In this document: one piece after another, positions 32,162-42,196 of the stretch | Layout: the number at the start of each line of letters is the position of its first letter | How positions within the stretch are numbered: position 1 is the first letter of the stretch | Assembly: GCA_037576215.1 (NCBI GenBank) | Contig: JBANDB010000003.1 | Span: forward strand, 4,464,001 to 4,528,000 | Length of the DNA: 64,000 nucleotides | Direction: 5' to 3' | Source: Armillaria gallica | Lineage: Eukaryota; Basidiomycota; Agaricomycetes; Agaricales; Physalacriaceae | Translations under genes and position numbers: made by a program | Notes under the pieces: generated by a model | What the model saw: only the letters and a program-made list of their open reading frames with translations | Told to the model about the DNA's origin: nothing | Database searches by the model: none

Positions 32162-32844
32162 TTGCTTACAATCCGGGACGTGTACACAAATTGCAACTCT
32201 ACAGCTGTCCCATCTCCGGAGTTCCTTTGTGCTAGTGACGCTAACTTGCCCACCATGACGAGGAATACTCAAAACTCAGCGCCCCATTCAGATACTTCCA
32301 ATGGCTCTAGGCGCAGTATCATTGACTGGACCGTTCGCATTTGTATCAACGCGCACGAGCTCAGCGGTAGCTACTCCGTGCTCATTTTCCTTGGCGATGT
32401 TCCAGATGATCCAGATATCTGGATGTTATCTCCGTCCTACGTAGGCATGCACTCTGCCTATGTCGGTAGCACTGTCGACCAGAAACCCGTCATCACCCAA
32501 GGCTTCGTACTCCTAAACAACTGGATCGCAGAGAAATCGAGATTAGGGTCGTTTGATCCGAGCGTTGTCGAGCCGTACTTGAAAGACAAGTTGTCGTGGC
32601 GTGCGCAGATGGTCAGTCCACTATTAATCAAATTCGTCGCGGTTATTCTTAATAAATGCTTCAGGCCGGCGGTACCCCGGTTAGTTTGTCGAAGGTCCCA
32701 TCGTTAGAGGTTACTGTATTTGCTACTCCAGTTACACAGGAGTCAGGTGTGGTATTTCCAGTTCTTGGAGAAACGCAGTACTACCACGGCATTACGGCTG
32801 GTCGTATCGGTGGCTCTCACTCTGCGCGATCGTCAGAAGAGTAA
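32162..32844 (+). pseudogene. orphan tyrosinase C-terminal domain
   Basis: Two exons joined across a GTCAGT..TTCAG intron (about 32610-32664) encode a sequence that fits the fungal tyrosinase C-terminal domain: IIDWTVRICINAHELSGSYS, VLIFLGDVPDDPDIW, VVEPYLKDKLSWRAQM and VPSLEVTVFATPVT. The copper-binding catalytic domain is absent: no paired His motifs occur upstream. A first ATG lies at 32254, although the frame is open from about 32162. In intact tyrosinases this domain covers the active site and is removed on activation. It is most likely a truncated relic; a small expressed protein cannot be excluded. Confidence 0.65.
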
Positions 32845-33208
32845 AGCTCAGGGGTGAATATGCGAGACCTCTTGTTTGTACTATGTAGTTACTGTTCCTT
32901 TGTTTACACCAGAGTTCCTCCCATCTTTTGCGAGATATCGTCTTTGATTGAACTGTTCCTCGTTCAGTGTTTTTTCAGTCTGGCTTCTCGTACCTTCAAA
33001 AAATCGGAGTTGAAAGTTCGTACGGTTGAGTCGAAAAACAAAATAGGATGGCCTTCCCCTCGCTCGGGCATGCCACATTTCGATGTTCGCCTACCCAGAG
33101 AAACTGATTAGTGAATGCACTACAACACTCTGAATGAATAGTTAGGAAATCCTTTGACTGATGGAATCCCATAGGTGCAGAGCACACATCAAGCTCTAGC
33201 TTGGTTAC

Positions 33209-33665
33209 GAGCGCTGAGGCTGGCTGTAGAGCCTGAGAGTCGCTTGCCCACGATGGTGGTGGATTGAAAGAAGAGAACGCGGTCATAGAATGTACTCCCG
33301 ACGTTATATTCATGACGCGCCGGCTTAGGATGGAGCTTAAGTTGTGTAATTTGATTTATAACCCCGTCAAATGTTGAACAAGAGGGATAGTCGTACATCA
33401 TTGAAAGTAATAAGAAACCAAAACAAGCTAAACATCTCTCAGTGTACCCGTACACTCAGTAAACATATGGTATGATGCGGTAGGGGACCATTTTCTTATA
33501 TTTTTCCCAGTCTTCTCCGTATCTGAAATTAGATCAGTCTACTTGTTCTCAATAGTGAACGGATCAGACGCACTTTTTCTTGCAATTCTCATCGTCCCGG
33601 AGTTGTCGGTGGATCAACAAGACCAGGAAATATGAAACGTAGAAGTACGTGATAGGCGTATCGAA
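33209..33665. repeat. direct repeat, copy 2 (citrate synthase 5' remnant plus ERG24 3' end)
   Basis: This matches 31271-31855 but lacks about 120 bp from its middle. The citrate synthase part (about 33209-33320) has lost its start codon (fwd cat changed to cac). The ERG24 part is the functional 3' end of that gene. Confidence 0.88.
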
Positions 33666-35056
33666 CCCTGTAGGCAGCGACCAGGCCAAAGCCATGAGAA
33701 GGTCACCACTATAACCAATGAGATCGCGCGTGTCCCGAGAGGCCAACCAGCACTTACAAATAGTTGGGATGTCGGGAGCGGCCCCACCATCCGGAAGTCA
33801 GCAATTTAGAACCGGAGGCAGTAGTAAAATATTTGAGATCTACATCATCGTTTATCAAAACTAGATGGAGTCTCAGAGGTAAGGGACGTACTCTTGGGGT
33901 TCTTTCCGTTACGGAAGTCATTTTTCTCACCGTTGGCTGCTCGGAAGATGTAGTAGCCGGTCGCGTTGACCAAAACGACAACGACGGTCAAGAGGGGGCC
34001 AAGTTCAAGCGGCTTGAATACAAGATATCTTGCCTGAAGGGAGTATACGAATGGGACCCACGCAAGGTCTCCGACCGATAGCATAAAGCCAAAACCGTCG
34101 GTAGTGATATCCATAGTCGTAAAAATAGCGGGCTTCGCGCGTTTTAGTATCGCGCGTTTGACACGTGTGTCGTGGAACGTACCTCATTATACAGGCCGTC
34201 GACAACATACCAGCCTTGGAAAAGAAGGACAAGCCACATGGAATCTGTGACGCTGGTAAAGCCTCCCCTCCGGACAGCTTGTTCGCACACCATGCCAATG
34301 TCAATCAAAGTCCATAGTATAAGTCCGGGACGGAGCTCATTGAATGATTTGATGTCAAATGAGCCGATTGAAGGATTAAGTTCGCGACCAATGAAAAACT
34401 AGATAACCTAGTTAGCTTGCTGGAGATCGGAAGCTGGATATTGACGCACGTCGTAAATAAAGTTGCCCGAGTTTCCACCCAACGCCAAAAGCCTGCCTTG
34501 GCGGAATGACATAGCATACACGTAAAGCCCTTGAACAACAGACATCAAGAGAGATGCAGTGATGAAGCCGACCCATTTGTCGTAGAAAAAGGTGAAGGCT
34601 TCGGGGCCCTTCTTCTGAATAATGCCGACCGTAATGCCCAGTGCAAGCAGGAAAGTGGAAAATGCTGTACGACTACGTTAAACGTATCCAGCCACATAAA
34701 TCAGTCGTACCATTAATTTTGTATTTTTTCTTCTCCCCGGTGCGTAAAGTGACGCCCTCGATCTGATCGCCTGGCAATACGGCCCACGCGATGACACAAA
34801 ACGCGTACCACGCGAGGTAGATACAGGCAGCTTCGGTATCCCAGAGACCTTTCCACCATTCTAGACTTGATACGGCTTCAGTTACGCGATCGGGGATAGC
34901 AGCCAACGTTGGTGGGCAACCCCCTGTTTCTTCGGAGCACCCAAAGTAGAGAGCATAAGTGAAGATGGGGACGGTGAGAGTGACAAAGAGCGCGCCAGGC
35001 GGACCGAAAAACTCGTAGTGTGTCGTCCTTGGATTGAGGTCAGACTTGGACGACAT
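33456..35056 (-). CDS. ERG24: delta(14)-sterol reductase ERG24
   Basis: This is a polytopic ER-membrane enzyme that reduces the C14-C15 double bond left by Erg11 in ergosterol synthesis. The start at 35056 gives [20 protein letters not shown], the usual ERG24 N-terminus. About seven exons follow, with many transmembrane helices (for example [20 protein letters not shown] and [18 protein letters not shown]). The ERG4/ERG24 signature is present near the C-terminus ([20 protein letters not shown], then [19 protein letters not shown], ending in YRIIPYVY). The [12 protein letters not shown] start and the CP-containing first loop favour ERG24 over ERG4. NADPH is the known reductant. Its 3' end was copied beside citrate synthase. 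Confidence 0.9.
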
Positions 35057-35273
35057 GGCGGTAGGAAAGAAAGAAGGAAGTGGTGTCACTTTGGTTGTCA
35101 TACGAATTGCCTTCTTTGGCGGTTCAATACTTGGCTGACTATTTGGGTTCTGATTTCTTCCTTCTTTCTTATGGAGCCGAATCTCATCAGACAAACAAAG
35201 CCGCGGTGCAAGGAACATTATTTATTTAAAACCCCTAGCCATCCTCCTGTCGCCTTCCCTTTCTACCCGTAGC

Positions 35274-36560
35274 ATGTCCCTTGCACAGCGTCTCAACGAG
35301 CTTGCGTCTGCCAACTCTGAGGGGCTACTCGAGTGCGTCTATTACTTTATTGCTATATCATATCTAACGTAACGGCAGTGACGACGAGTACCGATTGCTC
35401 CGTCAGGACGTCTTTGAGAGACATTCGCGCCGTGTATCAGTAGCTGTCAGGCGTAAGTACTTTTTATCTGCTACTCATCCTAGGTCTAAGATACAGCACC
35501 ATTAGCACCGCAAGTTACCTTTCCTACTGGTCGTAGTTGCTGTGAGTTGCCTGTCATTGCAAATTTCACCAAATATTGAAGTCACTCAGCCATCCCGAAA
35601 CAATCTCCTCCTCCCCCGACTTCCCCTCCTGCTAGTACACGGATCAAGGCTTCTGTCTCTTTTGGTGTAGCAGGTCTCTTCCGCCGTGCCACCAGCCGAA
35701 GGCCTGCAAAGGATGTCCCTACAGCTTCGTCCAGTAATACCCTCAAGCGGGTCTTTATTCCGCGCATGTTGTCCAGAAAACAAAGCGTTGACATGACGTC
35801 TATTCGTACGACGTCTTCTGGCACCCACAACGACGCCTTCTCAATATCTTTGCACAAGGCTAGCTTGAGCCCCGGAACCTTCTCTCCCCCGCACAGCCCT
35901 ACCCGTTCCACACATCCAAAGCGTATCATTACGCCGCCATCACACACACAAGTCGATACATCCATCAGTGATGATATCTTTGAAGACGGAGGGCTAACCA
36001 CCTCCAAGGGCCTGCGGCAGTTCATCAAGGAACTGGAAACAGAGCGTCAGCGGGTGTTGAAAGCTTTTGATAAGCTGGAGAACAGCGCAGCGGAGCGACA
36101 GAAGCGACATGCTATGGCTAATGCGCTTCCTGCAGGCACTCAGAACAAGGTCGCTTCTTCGTCGATGCTCCTCCCCGAGGGACATATTACAAACCAGGCA
36201 TCAAACGATGCGCTACCGGTGTGGTCCAGCACTTCTATATCACGAAGCAAATCATTCTCCCAGAAATCCTCCGGACCAAATTCAATCCGTCGCAAGGGGT
36301 CCGTTTCTTCTGTATCATCACAGGGCACATCTTTGTTGTCGGTCAACCGTCCGACCCTCAGTAGCCATACCAGTCTCTCACGCAGTTCGGGGCATTTGCC
36401 GCTCGGCATACGTTCTTCGGAGACCGTGGGTTTGGAAGATGACATGACAGCCATACAGCGAAGACGGCTAGAAGTAACCCACCGTTATGAGGCTAGGCTG
36501 GAGTATTTGCGAGCGAGATTGAAGGGTGCCGAGTTGCACGAGAAGCTGTTGAAGAAATAA
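35274..36560 (+). CDS. unknown Ser-rich protein with two coiled-coil segments
   Basis: The ATG at 35274 opens MSLAQRLNELASANSEGLLD; three short introns precede the long last exon. The N-terminal 45 residues are helical and acidic (DDEYRLLRQDVFERHSRRV). The middle is Ser/Pro-rich and probably disordered. A coiled coil lies at LRQFIKELETERQRVLKAFD, and another at the C-terminus (RRRLEVTHRYEARLEYLRAR), ending LHEKLLKK. The pattern suggests a scaffold or trafficking protein, but I do not recognise the family. Its start is divergent from ERG24, with 217 bp between the two starts. Confidence 0.75.
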
Positions 36561-37649
36561 GAGGCAACTTTGGTCTTGTAATCTTTCTGGATATAGGGTA
36601 TGTGTATCTAATATTGAACGTCCTGGTGACCACATCAATGACTACTAATGTGTACTTTTCTATTCCGTTCCGTACGTTTAAGACAACTTCGAACTGGTCT
36701 ATCTTGAGCGTGTGACGCGGACACGAGAACAAGTTCGTCGGAAGCGGTGCAACAATGACCCAGATAATGTGCAAAATCATTCAACAGACGTTGGCGAATA
36801 CGTCTAGTAAGGATACTCTGATGTCCTTACAGTTCTTTGATCGCTTCGAAAATGAAAGTTATCCGTCAAAAGGATCTTATGACGTCGTTTCTCCGCTCAC
36901 GCTCCTCCATGACCAAAGACGGGTATGAGTCTCAGATAACGTCGTGGGTAATTAAAAACAGCCAATTGCTATCGCTTCATTTCTGCCTACTACCGTCATG
37001 TTGTCCCACAGTTGCAAGTATGCGCTGAGGCATTTACCCCGCACGAGCGTAGTCTCGACGAGGCTGGGCGCACGGTGAGCAACAGAGCGTCGATTATTTA
37101 AACTTTTCGCTAAGCGAGCCTTCAGTTCAATGCATGACAACGACCCAGATGTTCGACTTTCCGAGTCTGTACAAATTTTTGGTCTAATATCTTCAATCAG
37201 ATCATCGAGAGGGAGAAACATCGCAATCTCTCGAAAACGCAGGACAGGACATCCACGCCCCTCGATAATGCACCTGGATGGAACGAATCTCTTGCGACCG
37301 CTTCGGAGGCTTTTGTGAAGGTAACCATCTCTCATCGTCCATACTTGCCTCACACAAACTAAGTTTTTATCGTTAGGCCGACCGTTCTGGTAACAGCCTC
37401 CCTGCAGACCTTCAGAAGCGTACTGTCGAGTACTTGACATCACGCCACTCGCCGGAGGAACGAGTGGAGCCAACTTTTGCTTTGTATACCCGAGACGAAG
37501 TCGAAGGACCGTTGTCTAGCGCTCAGGGGTTCGAAGATAAAGACGACCAGCCAGAGGCGGTCGTAAAACGAACTGTCCACCAAGAAACTTCTCAAGTCTT
37601 CAAGAAGGTCGGTCCTAGTATTAGCGCAAAATCCGTCGGTGCCTCGTGA
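36561..37649 (+). CDS. uncertain multi-exon gene, family unknown
   Basis: Frames that read like protein succeed one another on the plus strand: FFDRFENESYPSKGSYDVVS after an acceptor at about 36831, QLQVCAEAFTPHERSLDEAG near 37013, IIEREKHRNLSKTQD near 37200, and after a clear intron (about 37320-37377) ADRSGNSLPDLQKRTVEYLT to the stop at 37647-37649. The junction near 37082-37200 does not resolve into one frame by eye, so a pseudogene, a missed micro-exon or a sequence error is possible. The 5' end is also unclear. The last exon, rich in E, K and S, looks the most solid. Confidence 0.35.
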
Positions 37650-38184
37650 TCGCATCATAAGGATAGCTGATGCCTGGCCATTAGGGGAAAGTCAACGAGG
37701 GAGATTTGAGCGGATGAGACGTCCGACCGAGCACCTGCGGAATGCCAACTGTAAAAGAAAGAAAATCGTGTAGCTATATCAAACATGTCCAGGCGCCGTC
37801 ACTGGTTGTAACAATAACACTGTTGTATTTTGACGCATTAGTGCTGAGAGGCTTGAACAGAGAAACTGAATATCATCCAGAAACAAGAACTCTTGACCAG
37901 TGAATCTATTAATTGTAGCACTTCTCACAGCCTTTTGTCCATAGCAAATAATCGAAGAAAGAATCATGAAATGTGCGTGCCAACGTACGTTACGACAAAC
38001 GATTCGGAAAGTAACGAGCGCGAGGGGAGACAGCAGATAGCGATATCGGGGTAACTTGTAGGTAACGACAGATCCGAAGATGATGAATGCTTGGAAAGAA
38101 AGAATTCTGCTGTACATTGTTCATGCGATGAAAACTTCTCTCTTTCAATATTGATGGGTTTACACGTAGAAAGTATATATAATA
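37650..38184. other. convergent 3' region between the uncertain gene and the PP2A gene
   Basis: A minus-strand frame of 112 codons starts with a true ATG at 38117. It lies in the expected PP2A 3' UTR, has no recognisable domain and probably reflects chance. No other feature is seen. Confidence 0.4.
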
Positions 38185-39537
38185 TCACTGCAGAGACTCA
38201 TTAGAAGCAGTACCAGCTACATCGAAGGTACTCACGAGAAAATAATCCGGTACACGTCGTGAGACAAGAGGTTCCCCGGCTCTAGGCGCAGGATCGAACT
38301 GTAGGCTATGATGGCGTAGCGTATCAGTACGTGGTGTCTGTGGGGTAGCCTCCATCAATCAACTCACAAGCTGTACGATAATTTTTCGTCTATCTCCATG
38401 ATGGCAGCCTGATTGCCACACCTGTAACAGTAATTCGGTGCGCTAAATATAGTCACCACATTTCTGTCCTGGCCCCAACTATAGCCTATATGGAATAGCT
38501 GACTGAGCCACAGCAATAGCAACTGGTAGCTAGAATACGTACCTTCCATGACCAACTGATGCGCTCGTGCAACGAGCGTCAGTCCATTATTATGATTAAA
38601 CGCCTCTGATATATCCTGCCCGAACGTATATCCCGCCCCGCGGGGGGATATTCCCCAGCCACAACGGTCATCAGGGTCTGACCATAGGAGGTCACACATC
38701 GGTCCTTCGTGCGGCACTTCTTGTACCCGGTCGATGGAACGAACATGGTCTAGGGTATCGATTGACGGCGACAATCCGCCATGTAGACAGAATATCTGTC
38801 AAATCATGTGTTAGCTGAATCCAATCTGTCATACGACGGACGCCGTGGCCACCCAGCGCCTGCAATGCACACGAGCGAAAAATCCTCGACTTTTGGGGGA
38901 TGGGAGACAAGAGAGCAAGATTAAAGGCAAACGCACTTGGTTATCGATGAGAGCAGTGAGAGGTAGATAGTCGAAGAGATCAGTGAAAAACCGCCAAACA
39001 TTGGCGTTGCCATATTTTCGAAGGCACTCATCGTAGAAGCCGTAGACTTGCGTGATCTGCCTCGATTCATGATTCCCGCGAAGGATGGTCACCCGGTCAC
39101 GATAGCGAAGCTTCATTGCGACGAGTAAGGTCACAGTTTCGACAGAGTAGTATCCTCGGTCGACGTAATCGCCCATGAAAAGATAGTTGGTATCTGGGGA
39201 GTTGCCTCCGATGCGAAAGAGCTCTGAAAGGTCGTGCTGAATGGAAGATATAGAAGGGAACGGCGCCGTTATGAACAAGGAATCACAAAATGAAAGCTAC
39301 GACGCACAAATTGACCGTGGATATCGCCGCAAACGGTGACGGGGCACCTCACAGGCTGCACGTTTGACTCGTCCATCAAAATCTCTCTTGTCTACCGAAG
39401 CATCAGATTCATCTGAGAGCAAGGCCGATGGATGAGGCGGTGAAACGGACCTTGTCACAGAGCCTTTTGACGTCCGATTCAGATAATTGCTTGCATTGGC
39501 TGAGCTGCTCGATCCAGCTATCGACTTCTGGTTCCAT
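38185..39537 (-). CDS. PP2A catalytic subunit (Ser/Thr phosphatase)
   Basis: This is the catalytic subunit of protein phosphatase 2A, a metal-dependent phosphatase. The start at 39537 reads [20 protein letters not shown]. Metal-binding and catalytic motifs are all present: [49 protein letters not shown] and [14 protein letters not shown]. The end reads [11 protein letters not shown] and then RRVPDYFL, the methylated C-terminal motif. The final intron (38188-38235, GTGAGT..CTGCAG) sits directly between the last Leu codon and TGA (38185-38187), so the last coding exon is only a stop codon. Without splicing the protein would gain 17 residues. It is head-to-head with CCT5, with 158 bp between the starts. 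Confidence 0.95.
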
Positions 39538-39695
39538 GGGATATGTTTTGGCGAAATGTCCGAAAAAGTGGTCGTGGAGTGAAAGATGAAGGTTGTATCG
39601 ACCTGATGTGGTAAGGAACGCTGGAGTGTCACAGTCGGTCACTGTCACGCGTTCTCTCTCTTTCCCCTCGACGCGTACAACGTTCAGCAAAAGAA
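39538..39695. promoter_or_regulatory. bidirectional promoter region, PP2A catalytic subunit / CCT5
   Basis: Only 158 bp separate the two divergent ATGs, so both promoters must share this segment. A pyrimidine-rich stretch (ctctctctttcccc) lies near 39655. I see no clear TATA box. Confidence 0.55.
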
Positions 39696-41906
39696 ATGGC
39701 TGAACCACAGGCTGTGTATGCTACTGATGAGGTGAGACTTTTGCTTATATGCGCCTTTACTGTCCTCAATGTCTTCCAATAAAGTACGGGCGACCCTTCA
39801 TTATCGTCCGGGAACAAGGCAAGAAAACTCGATCCCATGGTGTAGAAGCAATCAAGGCATGCAGTTTTCTTTTTACAGAGAACATCCATCTCATTTTGAG
39901 TCTCTAGTCGCATATTCTTGCTGCTCGGACAGTCGCCAACATTATACGAACCTCCTTGGGCCCGAGAGGTACGTCTTTCAGATCCTTCTTGCATTATCGT
40001 CCCGTAATATTTTAATACAGGCCTGGACAAGATCCTTATATCACCGGATGGTGAAATAACAGTCACAAATGACGGTGCGACGATTCTGGGTCAGATGGAG
40101 GTGGAGCATCAGATCGCAAAACTGCTTGTCCAGTTATCGAAAAGCCAGGACGATGAAATCGGTGATGGAACAACCGGTGTCGTTGGTGCGTTTCAGGTTC
40201 TGCCATCTATAAAGCACTTTCTGATATCTTTCCAGTCCTCGCTGGTGCTTTGTTAGAGCAAAGTGAAGCACTTTTGGACAAGGGCATACATCCCATCCGA
40301 ATTGCTGATGGATTCGATCGTGCATGTGCTGTAGCGGTCGAGGAACTTGATCGTATCTCTGACCGGGTGGAATATTCGAAAGAGAATACCGAAAATCTCC
40401 TAAAGACAGCCATGACCAGTCTTGGAAGCAAAATGTGGGTTTTCTCCTGGAGCACCTCAACCTCCCTCATCTCATTTCTCGTGTAGTGTGTCAAAAGAGC
40501 ATCAACAGTTCGCTCAAATTGCTGTGGACGCTGTTTTACAAGTGGCCGATCTTGATCGACGCGACGTTCCATTTGACCTCATCAAGGTGGACGGCAAAGT
40601 CGGAGGTTCACTAGCGGACACCCAATTGATCAAAGGTGTTCTCATCGACAAAGACATGTCCCATCCACAGATGCCTCATTCAGTAAAGGATGCCCGACTC
40701 GCTATCCTTACATGTCCCTTCGAGCCCCCCCGCCCGAAAACGAAGCACAAGCTAGACATCACCAGCGTAGAGGAGTATAAGAAGCTTCGAGAGTATGAAA
40801 AGGAAAAGTTCACCGATATGGTCAAGCGCGTAAAAGACACGGGCGCCAATTTGGTGATCTGCCAGTGGGGTTTCGATGACGAGGCCAATCATTTGTTAAT
40901 GCAAAATGAGCTGCCGGCTGTGAGATGGGTCGGTGGTCCGGAAATAGAGGTCCGTGGATCCCACATTTAGCTCTGGGGTACAGACATACTAATGGGACCG
41001 CTAGCTTATTGCAATAGCGACACAAGGTCGCATTGTACCACGGTTCGAGGACCTTACTGCTGAAAAGTTGGGCAAGGCCGGTATCGTTCGGGAAGTCTCG
41101 TTTGGCACGACACGCGATAAAATGCTCGTCATCGAGCAATGCGCAAACACTAGAGCAGTGACGATATTTGTTCGAGGCAGCAACAAAATGGTAAAAGTTC
41201 ATCCGGTCATTGTTTAGACTGCAGTGCTAATGTATAAATAGATCGTGGATGAGGCGAAGCGTGCTTTACACGACGCGCTGTGTGTTGTCCGAAACCTTGT
41301 CGTGGATAATCGGGTCGTTTATGGCGGAGGAGCCGCTGATATAAGTTGTGCAATCGCGGTGTCGAAAGCTGCGGATGAGGTGTGTTTCACCACTCTTTTA
41401 TTATTACTTTTGGCTACAGCTTCTTTTGATAGATACCATCAATCGAGCAGTACGCCATGCGTGCGTTTGCGTCTGCGCTCGATGCTGTTCCTCTCGCGCT
41501 AGCAGAGAACAGCGGTCTCTCGCCTATCGAGACTTTGACAGACGTACGAAGCCGACAGATCAAGGAAGGTAACTCCAAACTTGGTATCGACTGCAACGGG
41601 CGGGGTCAGAACGGTCAGTGACTTTCTCATTATTGTGCATTTTTGTTCTCACATGGGGCTACCGCTCTGTAGACATGAAGGAGCAATTTGTGTATGACCC
41701 ACTCATTTCAAAACGACAACAATATCTGTTGGCAACCCAGGTAACTACTTTTTCTGTTTCTTGACCCTCTGCTCACCCTCTGTATTTTCCTTAGCTTGTG
41801 CGGGCGGTATTAAAGATTGGTGTGTAATTTCCGCTCCTCGTCATTTTTAGATTTTGATCCGTTCATTCCAGACGATGTTATAATCGCTGGGGAAGCCGAC
41901 GAGTAG
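39696..41906 (+). CDS. CCT5: CCT5, epsilon subunit of the cytosolic chaperonin TRiC/CCT
   Basis: CCT5 is one of eight paralogous subunits of the ATP-driven ring that folds actin and tubulin. The start reads [20 protein letters not shown]. Group II chaperonin motifs follow: [20 protein letters not shown], the ATP-binding and catalytic [33 protein letters not shown] in the apical domain, [20 protein letters not shown], and [14 protein letters not shown]. The C-terminus is [12 protein letters not shown]. About nine introns, mostly near 50 nt, split the gene. RGSNKMIVDEAKR and the C-terminal end are most like the epsilon subunit. Confidence 0.93.
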
Positions 41907-42196
41907 ATAGAAGTATTTTGAGGATGTAACATTTAGTATACTTTGCTAATGGCGCCACCGTTTGTCCGACAGTGGCATTGTCCGCCATCTTGGACCAAGT
42001 CATTGTGACGAAAGGTATTTGTCTTCAAAGTACAAGGCGTTTAACCAAATAAATGATAACAAGACGACACGCTGAGATCTGCCACACTGACTTTGACCAC
42101 GACCAACTCTGCACTCATCTTGCTGCCCCACGGCTACCTCGTTTTTTTCATTCTGCAGATAATCGCATTCCATACTTCGTGTTTGCCTGCAAGCAC

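Noticed and set aside
36952..37473. Minus-strand 173-codon frame
   Set aside because: It is antisense to plus-strand exons with better composition and a clear intron. It has no domain and the start context is poor.
37779..38117. Minus-strand 112-codon frame with a true ATG
   Set aside because: It is in the PP2A 3' flank, has no recognisable family and shows no sign of a promoter.
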